Translations under genes and position numbers: made by a program | Shown: piece by piece, positions 24,327 to 34,449 of the stretch | Layout of the letters: every line of letters begins with the position of its first letter | How positions within the stretch are numbered: position 1 is the first letter of the stretch | Source of the DNA: Streptomyces diacarni | GTDB lineage: Bacteria > Actinomycetota > Actinomycetes > Streptomycetales > Streptomycetaceae | Direction: 5' to 3' | DNA: 64,000 bases | Assembly (NCBI RefSeq): GCF_003323715.1 | Contig: NZ_QOIN01000040.1 | Location: 62,001-126,000, forward strand | The notes under the pieces: generated by a model | The model's input: the letters and a program-made list of their open reading frames with translations, nothing else | What the model was told of the DNA's origin: nothing | The model's database searches: none

Positions 24327-26060
24327 GTGCTGATCCGCCTACTGAGCGCCCGGTTGCGCCGCTACCAGCGGCCGATCGCGCTCCTCGTCCTGCTCCAGCT
24401 CATACAGACGAGCGCCACGCTCTACCTGCCCACGCTCAACGCGGACGTCATCGACAACGGTGTCGTCCTCGGTGACACCGGCTACATTTTGGGCCACGGC
24501 GGCCTGATGCTGGCGGTCTCGGTGGTGCAGGTCGTCTGCAACATCGGTGCCGTCTACCTCGGGGCGCGCACCGCCGCGGCGCTCGGCCGGGACATCCGGG
24601 CGGGTGTCTTCGACCGCGTGCAGTCCTTCTCGGCCCGTGAGGTCGGTCATTTCGGCGCCCCGTCGCTGATCACCCGTACCACCAACGACGTGCTGCAGGT
24701 CCAGATGGTGACGCTGATGGCGTTCACGCTGGTGGTCACCGCGCCGATCATGTGTTTCGGCGGCATCTTCATGGCGCTCGGCCAGGACGTGCCGCTCTCC
24801 TCCGTGCTGCTGGGCGTGGTCCCGGTGCTGGGCATCGCCGTCATGCTGATCGTGCGCCGGATGCGGCCGCTGTTCCGCACCATGCAGGAGCGTCTCGACC
24901 AGGTGAACCGGATCCTGCGCGAGCAGATATCGGGCGTCCGTGTCATCCGCGCCTTCGTCAAGGACGACTTCGAGCGGCGCCGCTTCCACGGCGCGAACAC
25001 GGACCTGACCGACCTGCAGGTGCGCACGGGCCAGCTGATGGCGCTGATGTTCCCCGTCGTGATGACGGTCGTGAACGTCTCCAGCGTCGTCGTGGTCTGG
25101 TTCGGCGCCCACCGCATCGACAACGGGGACATGGAGATCGGCGCGCTGACCGCGTTCCTCTCCTACCTGATGCAGATCGTGATGTCGGTGATGATGGCCA
25201 CCTTCATGTTCATGATGGTGCCGCGCGCCGAGGTGTGTGCCGAGCGCATCCAGGAGGTGCTCGACACCGACTCCAGCGTCGTGCCGCCCTCGGCGCCCGT
25301 CCGCCGGCTGCGCCGCCACGGCCATCTGGAGCTGCGCGGTGCCGGGTTCGGTTTCCCGGGCGCCGAGGCACCCGTGCTCCAGGGCGTCGACCTGGTGGCG
25401 CGGCCCGGCGAGGTGACGGCCGTGATCGGCTCCACGGGCAGCGGCAAGTCGTCCCTGCTGGGGCTGATCCCGCGGCTGTTCGACGCCACTGAGGGCCAGG
25501 TCCTCGTCGACGGAGAGGACGTGCGCGCCCTCGACCCCGACCTGCTGGCATCGACCGTCGGTCTCGTGCCGCAGCGTCCTTACCTGTTCTCCGGCACGGT
25601 CGCCTCCAACCTGCGCTACGGCCGCCCCGACGCCAGTGACGAGGAGCTGTGGCACGCGCTTGAGGTCGCACAGGCCAGGGACTTCGTCGAGCGGATGGAG
25701 GGCGGCCTGGAGGCGGAGATCGCGCAGGGCGGCAGCAACGTCTCCGGCGGGCAGCGGCAGCGGCTGGCGATCGCGCGGGTGCTGGTGCACCGTCCGGAGA
25801 TCTACCTGTTCGACGACTCCTTCTCGGCGCTGGACTACGCGACCGACGCGGCGCTGCGGTCCGCGCTGGAGAGGGAGACCTCCGAGGCCACGGTGGTGAT
25901 CGTCGCCCAGCGGGTGGCGACCATCCGGGACGCGGACCGCATCCTCGTCCTGGACGAGGGACACGTGGTGGGCACGGGACGGCACGACGCGCTGATGGAG
26001 AGCAACGAGACCTACCGGGAGATCGTGCTGTCCCAGCTGACCGAGAGCGAGGCCGCCTGA
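24327..26060 (+). CDS. ABC exporter half-transporter 1 (heterodimer, degenerate Walker B)
   Basis: 577 residues from GTG 24327 with GAGGAC upstream. Six membrane helices in residues 15-310 include the IDNGV loop typical of type IV exporters. The nucleotide-binding domain has Walker A GSTGSGKSS, Q-loop PQRPYLFSG, signature NVSGGQRQRL and Walker B YLFDDSFSALD. The catalytic Glu after Walker B is Asp, so this half is a poor hydrolase. It overlaps the next half-transporter by one base (TGATG). Together they should form a BmrCD/TM287-288-type multidrug or lipid exporter. The substrate is unknown. Confidence 0.92.
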   Translation: MLIRLLSARLRRYQRPIALLVLLQLIQTSATLYLPTLNADVIDNGVVLGDTGYILGHGGLMLAVSVVQVVCNIGAVYLGARTAAALGRDIRAGVFDRVQSFSAREVGHFGAPSLITRTTNDVLQVQMVTLMAFTLVVTAPIMCFGGIFMALGQDVPLSSVLLGVVPVLGIAVMLIVRRMRPLFRTMQERLDQVNRILREQISGVRVIRAFVKDDFERRRFHGANTDLTDLQVRTGQLMALMFPVVMTVVNVSSVVVVWFGAHRIDNGDMEIGALTAFLSYLMQIVMSVMMATFMFMMVPRAEVCAERIQEVLDTDSSVVPPSAPVRRLRRHGHLELRGAGFGFPGAEAPVLQGVDLVARPGEVTAVIGSTGSGKSSLLGLIPRLFDATEGQVLVDGEDVRALDPDLLASTVGLVPQRPYLFSGTVASNLRYGRPDASDEELWHALEVAQARDFVERMEGGLEAEIAQGGSNVSGGQRQRLAIARVLVHRPEIYLFDDSFSALDYATDAALRSALERETSEATVVIVAQRVATIRDADRILVLDEGHVVGTGRHDALMESNETYREIVLSQLTESEAA

Positions 26061-27979
26061 TGAGTGGTGGAGGAATGGGCGGAGCGCCGCCGCGGCGGTC
26101 GATGGACTTCAAGGGGTCGGGCAAACGGCTGCTGGGCCAGTTCCGCCCCGAGCGGGGCAGCCTGTTGCTGATGCTGGCTCTCGTCGTCTGCAGTGTCGCC
26201 CTGAACGTGATCGGTCCGAAGATCCTCGGGCACGCCACCGACCTGGTCTTCGGCGGCTTCATCGGGGGCAAGCTGCCCGAGGGGCTCACCAAGGAGCAGG
26301 CGCTCGAGGGGATGCGCGAGCGCGGGGACGGCGGGGCCGCCGACATGCTCTCCGGCATGGACTTCACCCCGGGCCACGGCGTCGACTTCGGCGCCGTGGG
26401 CGGCGTGCTGCTGGCGGCGGTCGCCGTGTACGTGGCCGCCGGGCTGCTGATGCTGTGGGGTACGCGGATCTCGGTGCGGGCCATCAGCCGCACCGTCTTC
26501 CGGCTGCGTGAGCAGGTGGAGGCGAAGCTGTCCCGGCTGCCGCTGTCCTACCTGGACAAGCAGTCGCGCGGTGAGGTGCTCTCCCGGGTCACCAACGACA
26601 TCGACAACCTGGGCCAGACGCTCCAGCAGACGATGGGCCAGATCGTCAACTCGCTGTTGACGATCGTCGGTGTGCTCGGCGTGATGTTCTGGATCTCGCC
26701 GCTGCTGGCACTGGTCGCACTGGTGACCGTGCCGCTCTCGGCGCTGGTCGCCACACGGGTGGGCAAGCGCGCGCAGCCGCAGTTCGTCGACCAGTGGAAG
26801 TCCACGGGCACGCTGAACGCGCACATCGAGGAGATGTACACGGGCCACTCGCTGGTGAAGGTCTACGGGCGGCAGCGGGAGTCGGCCGCCGTCTTCGCCG
26901 AGCAGAACGAGCAGCTGTACAAGGCCGGGTTCATGGCGCAGTTCATCAGCGGCATCATGCAGCCGGCGATGATGTTCGTCGGGAACCTCAACTACGTGCT
27001 GGTGGCGGTCGTCGGTGGGCTGCGGGTGGCGTCCGGCGCGCTGTCGATCGGTGACGTGCAGGCGTTCGTGCAGTACTCGCGGCAGTTCAGCCAGCCGCTC
27101 AACCAGGTCGCCTCCATGGCGAACCTCATCCAGTCGGGGGTGGCCTCGGCCGAGCGGGTCTTCGAACTGCTCGACGCCGAGGAGCAGTCCGCCGAGCCGG
27201 ACGAGGCCCACGTCCAGCGGCCTGAGCAGCTGCGGGGCCAGGTGGAGCTGCGGCACGTCTCGTTCCGCTACGCCGAGGACACGCCGCTGATCGAGGACCT
27301 GTCGCTGGCGGTGGAGCCCGGTCAGACGGTGGCGATCGTCGGCCCCACGGGGGCGGGCAAGACGACGCTGGTCAATCTGCTGCTGCGGTTCTACGAGGTC
27401 CGCTCGGGCCGCATCCTGCTGGACGGCACCGACATCGCGGCGATGTCCCGTGAGGAACTGCGCGCGGGCATCGGCATGGTCCTCCAGGACACCTGGCTGT
27501 TCGGCGGCACCATCGCGGAGAACATCGCCTACGGCGCCCAGGGGGCGAGCCGCGAGCAGGTGGAGGAGGCCGCGCGGGCCGCGCACGCCGACCGGTTCAT
27601 CCGCACGCTCCCGGACGGCTACGACACGGTGCTCGACGACGAGGGCGCGACGGTGAGCGCCGGCGAGAAGCAGCTCATCACCATCGCCCGCGCCTTCCTC
27701 TCGGACCCGGTCATCCTGGTGCTGGACGAGGCGACCAGTTCCGTGGACACCCGCACCGAGGTGCTGATCCAGCGCGCGATGGAGCGTCTCGCCTCCGAGC
27801 GGACCAGCTTCGTGATCGCCCACCGCCTCTCCACCATCAGGGACGCCGACGTCATCCTGGTGATGGAGAACGGCTCCCTCGTGGAACAGGGCGACCACGA
27901 GGCCCTGCTGGCCGCGGACGGCGCGTACGCGCGGCTGTACAAGTCCCAGTTCGCGGAGGCCGTGGTCGAGGTGGACTAG
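26060..27979 (+). CDS. ABC exporter half-transporter 2 (heterodimer, catalytic Glu kept)
   Basis: 639 residues. An extra extracytoplasmic insertion at about residues 70-115 (LTKEQALEGMRERGDGGAAD) follows helix 1. Walker A is GPTGAGKTT, the Q-loop LQDTWLFGG, and Walker B VILVLDEATSSVD with a normal Glu. The signature is degenerate (TVSAGEKQL instead of LSGGQ). With partner 1 lacking the Glu, both defects fall in one composite ATP site, the expected asymmetric arrangement. It converges on the trypsin gene over a strong terminator. Confidence 0.93.
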   Translation: MSGGGMGGAPPRRSMDFKGSGKRLLGQFRPERGSLLLMLALVVCSVALNVIGPKILGHATDLVFGGFIGGKLPEGLTKEQALEGMRERGDGGAADMLSGMDFTPGHGVDFGAVGGVLLAAVAVYVAAGLLMLWGTRISVRAISRTVFRLREQVEAKLSRLPLSYLDKQSRGEVLSRVTNDIDNLGQTLQQTMGQIVNSLLTIVGVLGVMFWISPLLALVALVTVPLSALVATRVGKRAQPQFVDQWKSTGTLNAHIEEMYTGHSLVKVYGRQRESAAVFAEQNEQLYKAGFMAQFISGIMQPAMMFVGNLNYVLVAVVGGLRVASGALSIGDVQAFVQYSRQFSQPLNQVASMANLIQSGVASAERVFELLDAEEQSAEPDEAHVQRPEQLRGQVELRHVSFRYAEDTPLIEDLSLAVEPGQTVAIVGPTGAGKTTLVNLLLRFYEVRSGRILLDGTDIAAMSREELRAGIGMVLQDTWLFGGTIAENIAYGAQGASREQVEEAARAAHADRFIRTLPDGYDTVLDDEGATVSAGEKQLITIARAFLSDPVILVLDEATSSVDTRTEVLIQRAMERLASERTSFVIAHRLSTIRDADVILVMENGSLVEQGDHEALLAADGAYARLYKSQFAEAVVEVD

Positions 27980-28041
27980 CCGAGCCGGACCGGCCGAGCC
28001 GAACTGGCGTCTTCCCGCCCGCAGCGCGCCGGGTGCCGGAC

Positions 28042-28081
28042 CGGCCGTGGCCCGCGGTGCCTCACCAGCGGGCCACGGCCG
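28042..28081. terminator. Strong bidirectional terminator
   Basis: Perfect 14-base arms (28042-28055 and 28068-28081) with a 12-base loop lie between the convergent ABC exporter and trypsin genes. Confidence 0.88.
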
Positions 28082-28088
28082 AACACGT

Positions 28089-28956
<868 letters not shown>

Positions 28957-29092
28957 TTACTCGCACACACGGCACCCGCGTGACGGGCGCATGCCAAGCG
29001 AATGCCGTGATTATGGAGAGGAAGGGAACACGCTGACAAGGGCGCACCGGCCGCCCCTGTCCCCTCGGCCGCCGCGAGCCCCCTCAGTCGCC

Positions 29093-30337
29093 TCAATCCA
29101 GGTAACCACGCAACTGGTCGGCGAAGGCGTGCTCCCGCAACTTGGTGAGCGTCTTCGACTCGATCTGCCGGATGCGCTCCCGCGTGACGCCGAAGAGATT
29201 GCCGATCTCCTCCAGCGTGCGCGGGCGGCCGTCGATCAGCCCGTACCGCAGCTGGACGACCCGGCGTTCGCGTTCCTGGAGGGTGGAGAGCACGGCCTCC
29301 AGGTGCTCGCGCAGCAGCAGGAAGGCGGCCGACTCCACGGGGGAGGCCGCGTCACCGTCCTCGATCAGGTCGCCGAGGTTGACGTCGTCCTCCTCCCCCA
29401 CGGGCGCGTGCAGGGAGACCGGTTCCTGAGCGAGCCGCAGCACCTCGCTCACCCGCTCCGCGGTGAGCCCGAGTTCGGAGGCGACCTCCTCGTGCGCCGG
29501 CTCATAACCGCGCTCCTGGAGCAGCCGGCGCTGGATGCGCACCACCCGGTTGATCAGCTCGACGACGTGCACCGGGACGCGGATCGTCCGGGCCTGGTCG
29601 GCCAGGGCGCGGGACATGGCCTGGCGGATCCACCAGGTCGCGTACGTCGAGAACTTGAAGCCGCGCGCGTAGTCGAACTTCTCCACCGCGCGGATCAGGC
29701 CGAGGTTGCCCTCCTGCACGAGGTCGAGCATCGTCAGCCCCCGCCCGACGAAACGCTTGGCGACGGAGACGACCAGCCGCAGATTCGCCTCTATCAGGCG
29801 GCGCTTGGCCACCCTGCCGAGCACCACGAGGCGGTCGAGGTCGAGGGCGAGCGCACCCTCCAGCTCGGGCGTGTTGCCGAGCTTCTCCTCGGCGAAGAGT
29901 CCCGCCTCCACGCGGCGGGCCAGCTCCACCTCCTCGGCCGCCGTCAGCAGGGGTATGCGGCCGATCTCGCGCAGGTACTGGCGGAAGAGGTCCGCCGAGG
30001 GCCCGGTGGCGGCCGGCTCCCGGCGCGCGGCCGGCTCAGGATCGGCCGCCGGTACGGTCTCCTGGGCGGTGAGGGGCTCGGGCACCGGCTGGGGCGGCGC
30101 GACGAGGGGAACGGTGTGCGGGGCGAGGGGCGTTGCCGGGGCGGCGGCAGGCGCCGCGTTCAGGGTCCGGGTCTGCACGGGGGCGACCTCCATGGTGATC
30201 GCTGCCGGTTCGGGGGCGGCGTGCGAGACGGGGACGGCTGCGGCCGGGCCGCGCTCCATCCCGTTCGATATGTGCGCATCCGCGGGGGATCGCGACCCGT
30301 CCTGGCCGACACCGCCCCGCTCCGAGGACTCAGGCAC
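29093..30337 (-). CDS. hrdA: Group 2 RNA polymerase sigma factor, HrdA-like
   Basis: 414 residues from GTG 30337. A long low-complexity N-terminus precedes sigma region 1.2 ([16 protein letters not shown], near 115). Region 2 has [20 protein letters not shown] and [15 protein letters not shown]. Region 3 follows, and region 4 ends with [20 protein letters not shown]. Region 2.4 and 4.2 residues are those of principal-type sigmas, so it should read HrdB-like promoters. I choose hrdA over hrdC and hrdD because dnaG and dgt lie next to it, as I recall for S. coelicolor. It is divergent from nothing; the trypsin gene lies downstream. Confidence 0.87.
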   Translation of the reverse strand: MPESSERGGVGQDGSRSPADAHISNGMERGPAAAVPVSHAAPEPAAITMEVAPVQTRTLNAAPAAAPATPLAPHTVPLVAPPQPVPEPLTAQETVPAADPEPAARREPAATGPSADLFRQYLREIGRIPLLTAAEEVELARRVEAGLFAEEKLGNTPELEGALALDLDRLVVLGRVAKRRLIEANLRLVVSVAKRFVGRGLTMLDLVQEGNLGLIRAVEKFDYARGFKFSTYATWWIRQAMSRALADQARTIRVPVHVVELINRVVRIQRRLLQERGYEPAHEEVASELGLTAERVSEVLRLAQEPVSLHAPVGEEDDVNLGDLIEDGDAASPVESAAFLLLREHLEAVLSTLQERERRVVQLRYGLIDGRPRTLEEIGNLFGVTRERIRQIESKTLTKLREHAFADQLRGYLD

Positions 30338-30491
30338 CGCTCACCAGTGTGGGGCAGGACACAGCCCGGCCACGAGGGGCGTGCGCGCAGTTTTTCCCCC
30401 GCATGTGACCCTCAGCGCACGACCCGCTACACACGCAAGGGGCGGGGGAGGCGCGGGCACACCAAGGGGACGGAACCCGGAGCTCCGCTCC

Positions 30492-30534
30492 TGCCCCGGC
30501 CCCGGCCCCGGCCCGGCCCGGCCCGGCCCGGCCC
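30492..30534. repeat. CCCCGG/CCCGG simple repeat
   Basis: Three CCCCGG units run into about five CCCGG units between the dnaG stop and the hrdA start. It may form hairpins; no promoter is obvious in the 30338-30559 gap. Confidence 0.8.
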
Positions 30535-30559
30535 CTACACCGTGAGCGGGGCAGGCGGA

Positions 30560-32473
30560 TCAGAGCGCCGCCGCGCCCCGCTCGCGCAGCGCCGTACCGT
30601 ACTGCTGGAGCGTCCAGATCTGCTGCCGCACCCCCGCCGACCGCTCGTACTCCCCCCGGGCCTCCAGACGGCGCGCCGCGCCCTCCAGCTCGGCGATCCG
30701 GGCCAGCACGGCGGCGCGCCGCACGGCGACCAACTGCTCCCCCGCGTACGCCTCGTCGACATCGCGGCTGCGCGAGCTGCGCAACGGCTCGACGGCCAGC
30801 TCGGTCACCAGCGACCGCACGGTGTCGTCCGGGACGGCGTCCCGCACCCGGCCCAGGAAGCCGCTGTCGGAGATCCCCGCCTCGGCGCCGCCCGCCGACT
30901 CCAGCGCCTGCCGCACCACGGCGTAGGGCGGCGCGGTGAACTCGTCGGCCCCGTAGGCGTCGAACGCGGGAGAGACCAGCTCCGGGCGCTGGAGCGCCAG
31001 CTTGAGCAGCTCCCGCTCGACCCGGTGCGCCGGACTGCGCAGGTTCAGCGCCGGACCGCGCGGCACGAACGGCGCCTGCACGGCGGGGGCCTCGTGCCGC
31101 CGGGCGCCCTGGGGGCCGCGCGGGGAGGACTGGCCGCGCTCGCGCGCCCAGCGGGCGAGCTGGGCGACGCGGCGGACGACGAACTCCTCGTCCACGATGC
31201 CCAGCAGGCCCGCCAGCCGCACCGCGTAACCCTGCCGGATGGAGGGGTCCTTGATCTGGACGACGACCGGGGCGACCTCCTCCAGCGCGGCCGACCTGCC
31301 CTCCGCGGTGTCCAGGTTGTGCCGGTCCACGATCGAGCGCATCGCGAAGTCGAAGAGCGGGGTGCGGCCCTCGACCACCTTGGCGACCGCCTCGTCGCCC
31401 TCGGCCAGCCGCAGGTCGCACGGGTCCATCCCGCCGGGCGTGATCGCGATCCAGGTGCGCGCTGCGAACTTCTGGTCGTCCTCGAAAGCGCGCAGGGCCG
31501 CCTTCTGGCCCGCCGCGTCGCCGTCGAAGGTGAAGACGACCTCCGACTGCGCGTTGTCCATCAGCACCCGGCGCAGGATCTTCACGTGCTCCCCGCCGAA
31601 GGCGGTGCCGCAGGTGGCGATGGCCGTGGTGACCCCGGCCAGGTGGCAGGCCATGACGTCCGTGTAGCCCTCGACGACCACGGCGCGGTTGGCCTTGGCG
31701 ATCTCCCGCTTGGCCAGGTCGATGCCGTAGAGCACCTGGGACTTGCGGTAGATCGGCGTCTCGGGCGTGTTCAGGTACTTCGGGCCCTGGTCGTCCTCGC
31801 GCAGCTTGCGGGCGCCGAAGCCGACGACGTCACCCGTGATGTCGCGGATGGGCCACATCAGCCGGCCGCGGAAACGGTCGATGGGCCGACCGTTGCGCGC
31901 CTCCTGGGCGAGCCCCGAGAGTGTCAGCTCCTTGTCGGTGAAGCCCTGCCCGCGCAGATACCGCACCAGGTGGTCCCAGCCCGCCGGGGAGTAGCCGATG
32001 CCGAAGTGCCGGGCCGCCTCCTGGTCGAAACCGCGCTCCGCGAGGAAGCGGCGGGCGATCTCGGCCTCGGGCCCGTCCAACTGCTCGGTGTAGAACCGGG
32101 CGGCGCTCTTGTGGGCCTCGACCAACCGGGTGCGCTCGCCCTGCTGCGAGGCGCGGCCGTAGCCGCCCTCCTCGTAGCGGAGGGTGATGCCGGCGCGGGC
32201 CGCGAGCCGCTCGACGGACTCGGAGAAGGACAGGTGGTCGACCTTCATCACGAAGTCGAGGGTGTCCCCGCCCTCCTGGCAGCCGAAACAGTGATAGAAC
32301 CCCTTGCTCGGGCTGACGTGGAAGGAGGGGGACTTCTCGTCGTGGAAGGGGCACAGGCCCTTGAGGTTGCCGCCGCCCGCGTTGCGCAGCTGGAGGTACT
32401 CGGAGACGACGGAGTCGATCGGGACCGCGTCCCGTACCGCCTTCACATCCTCGTCATTGATCCTTCCAGCCAC
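30560..32473 (-). CDS. dnaG: DNA primase DnaG
   Basis: 637 residues from GTG 32473. The CHC2-type zinc ribbon is CPFHDEKSPSFHVSP with CFGCQEGG (residues 41-69). The catalytic core has RFRGRLMWPIRDITGDVVGF, YLNTPETPIYRKSQ, and the Toprim Glu and Asp residues VVVEGYTD and FTFDGDAAG. The C-terminal DnaB-interacting region is shorter and less conserved. It makes RNA primers for replication. It lies upstream of hrdA on the same strand, an arrangement that recalls the rpsU-dnaG-rpoD operon of other bacteria. Confidence 0.97.
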   Translation of the reverse strand: MAGRINDEDVKAVRDAVPIDSVVSEYLQLRNAGGGNLKGLCPFHDEKSPSFHVSPSKGFYHCFGCQEGGDTLDFVMKVDHLSFSESVERLAARAGITLRYEEGGYGRASQQGERTRLVEAHKSAARFYTEQLDGPEAEIARRFLAERGFDQEAARHFGIGYSPAGWDHLVRYLRGQGFTDKELTLSGLAQEARNGRPIDRFRGRLMWPIRDITGDVVGFGARKLREDDQGPKYLNTPETPIYRKSQVLYGIDLAKREIAKANRAVVVEGYTDVMACHLAGVTTAIATCGTAFGGEHVKILRRVLMDNAQSEVVFTFDGDAAGQKAALRAFEDDQKFAARTWIAITPGGMDPCDLRLAEGDEAVAKVVEGRTPLFDFAMRSIVDRHNLDTAEGRSAALEEVAPVVVQIKDPSIRQGYAVRLAGLLGIVDEEFVVRRVAQLARWARERGQSSPRGPQGARRHEAPAVQAPFVPRGPALNLRSPAHRVERELLKLALQRPELVSPAFDAYGADEFTAPPYAVVRQALESAGGAEAGISDSGFLGRVRDAVPDDTVRSLVTELAVEPLRSSRSRDVDEAYAGEQLVAVRRAAVLARIAELEGAARRLEARGEYERSAGVRQQIWTLQQYGTALRERGAAAL

Positions 32474-32536
32474 ACGGAAAGTCTACGGCGCCCCGGTGAC
32501 AGCCCCGCCCCGTGGTCCGGTCCGCGGCCCCCGCGC

Positions 32537-34279
32537 TCAGGGCCGCGGGACGTTGCGCAGGTTGGACCTGGCCATCTGGACCATCCGGCCCACGCCGCCG
32601 TCCAGCACCGTCTTCCCCGCCGAGAGGGCGAAGCCGCTCACCTGCTCCCGGGTGATCTTCGGCGGGAGCGAGAGGGCGTGCGGGTCGGTGACCACGTCGA
32701 TCAGCGCAGGACCCTTGTGCCCCAGCACGTCCTTGAGGGCGCCCCGCAGGTGCTTGGGCTTCTCGACGCGGACCGCGTAAGCGCCCGCGGCCTGCGCGAG
32801 CGCCGCGAAGTCCGGATTGCGGTTGTTCGTCCCGTACGCCGGCATGCCGTCCACCATCATCTCCAGCTCGACCATGCCCAGCGAGGAGTTGTTGAACAGC
32901 ACCACCTTGACCGGCAGGTCGTACTGGACCAGCGTGAGGAACTCGCCCATCAGCATGGCGAAGCCGCCGTCGCCCGACATGGAGATGACCTGCCGGTCCC
33001 GGTCCAGGAGCTGGGCGCCGACGGCCTGCGGAACGGCGTTGGCCATCGACCCGTGGCTGAAGGAGCCGATCACCCGGCGCCGCCCGTTCGGGGTGATGTA
33101 GCGGGCCGCCCACACGTTGCACATGCCCGTGTCCACGGTGAAGACGGCGTCGTCGGCGGCCTCCTCGTCCAGCAGGGAGGCGACGTACTCGGGGTGGATC
33201 GGGGTGTGCTTGTCGACCTTGCGGGTGTAGGCGCTGACGACGCCTTCCAGTGCCTCGGCGTGCTTCTTGAGCATCCGGTCGAGGAACCTGCGGTTCGTCT
33301 TGAGCGGCACACGCGGGGTGAGGCAGCGCAGCGTCTCGCGCACGTCGCCCCACACGGCCAGGTCGAGCTGGGTGCGGCGGCCCAGGTGCTCGGGCCGCAC
33401 GTCCACCTGGACGATCTTGCAGTCCTTGGGCAGGAACGCGTTGTACGGGAAGTCGGTGCCCAGCAGGATCAGCAGATCGCACTCGTGGGTGGCCTCGTAG
33501 GCGGCGCCGTATCCGAGCAGTCCGCTCATGCCGACGTCGTAGGGGTTGTCGTACTGGATCCACTCCTTGCCGCGCAGCGCGTGCCCGACCGGGGACTTGA
33601 TCCGCTCGGCGAACTCCATGACCTCGGCGTGCGCGCCCGCGGTGCCCGCGCCGCAGAACAGGGTGATCTTGTCGGATTCGTCGATCATGCGCACCAGCGC
33701 GTCGATCTCCGCGTCTCCCGGACGCACCGTGGGCCGGGAGGTGACCAGCGCGTGCTCCACCGGCGCCTCGGGCGCCGGCTGGGAGGCCAGGTCGCCCGGG
33801 AGCGCGACGACGCTGACGCCCTGCTGCCCCACCGCGTGCTGGACGGCCGTCTGCAGGACGCGCGGCATCTGCTGCTCGCTGGAGATCAGCTCGCTGTAGT
33901 GGCTGCACTCCACGAAGAGCCGGTCGGGGTGGGTCTCCTGGAAGAAGCGGGTGCCGATCTCGCTGCTGGGGATGTGCGAGGCCAGCGCCAGCACGGGTGC
34001 CATGGAGCGGTGCGCGTCGAAGAGGCCGTTGATCAGGTGCAGGTTGCCCGGGCCGCAGGAGCCGGCGCACGCGGTGAGCTTCCCGCTCAGCTGCGCCTCG
34101 GCCCCGGCGGCGAAGGCGGCGGCCTCCTCGTGCCTGACCTGGATCCAGTCGATGGCCGGGTTGCGCCGGATGGCGTCCACGACCGGGTTGAGACTGTCCC
34201 CCACCACCCCATACAGGCGTTCGACGCCGGACCGCACCAGCGTGTCGACGAACTGCTCGGCCACCGTCTGCTTCGCCAT
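32537..34279 (-). CDS. poxB: Pyruvate dehydrogenase (quinone), PoxB-type ThDP enzyme
   Basis: 580 residues. The N-terminal ThDP Glu lies in RHEEAAAFAAGAEAQLSGKL, with CAGSCGPGNLHLINGLFDA after it. A central FAD-type domain follows. The C-terminal ThDP motif is MSGDGGFAMLMGEFLTLVQ through LFNNSSLGMVELE (GDG...NN). The pattern is PoxB rather than acetolactate synthase. It oxidises pyruvate to acetate and CO2, passing electrons to menaquinone. The last residues resemble a weak membrane-binding tail. It runs in the same direction as dnaG with a 63-base gap. Confidence 0.92.
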   Translation of the reverse strand: MAKQTVAEQFVDTLVRSGVERLYGVVGDSLNPVVDAIRRNPAIDWIQVRHEEAAAFAAGAEAQLSGKLTACAGSCGPGNLHLINGLFDAHRSMAPVLALASHIPSSEIGTRFFQETHPDRLFVECSHYSELISSEQQMPRVLQTAVQHAVGQQGVSVVALPGDLASQPAPEAPVEHALVTSRPTVRPGDAEIDALVRMIDESDKITLFCGAGTAGAHAEVMEFAERIKSPVGHALRGKEWIQYDNPYDVGMSGLLGYGAAYEATHECDLLILLGTDFPYNAFLPKDCKIVQVDVRPEHLGRRTQLDLAVWGDVRETLRCLTPRVPLKTNRRFLDRMLKKHAEALEGVVSAYTRKVDKHTPIHPEYVASLLDEEAADDAVFTVDTGMCNVWAARYITPNGRRRVIGSFSHGSMANAVPQAVGAQLLDRDRQVISMSGDGGFAMLMGEFLTLVQYDLPVKVVLFNNSSLGMVELEMMVDGMPAYGTNNRNPDFAALAQAAGAYAVRVEKPKHLRGALKDVLGHKGPALIDVVTDPHALSLPPKITREQVSGFALSAGKTVLDGGVGRMVQMARSNLRNVPRP

Positions 34280-34388
34280 CGCTCACTCGTCCTTCGCTCG
34301 CCGCGGCAGGGCGGCGCCGAGGGTCCGCCGTCCGGCGCCGGCACGGCCTGCCGTTCCTTTCCGCAACATATCCCCCACGCGCCGCCCC

Positions 34389-34449
34389 GGCATCACACCG
34401 TCGCGCCCGGCATCACGCCGTGGCGCCCCCGCATCACGCCGTGGCACCC
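34389..34449 (-). repeat. 20-22-bp repeat covering the FAD reductase stop codon
   Basis: Three units built on GGCATCACRCCGTSGCGCCC run at 34389-34408, 34409-34430 and 34431-34449. The last contains the FAD reductase stop (34436-34434), and each unit repeats TCA/TGA. The period is not a multiple of three. Confidence 0.8.

Noticed and set aside
30492..30534. Terminator or structured RNA between dnaG and hrdA
   Set aside because: The CCCGG repeat has no defined stem partner or conserved structure that I can support.
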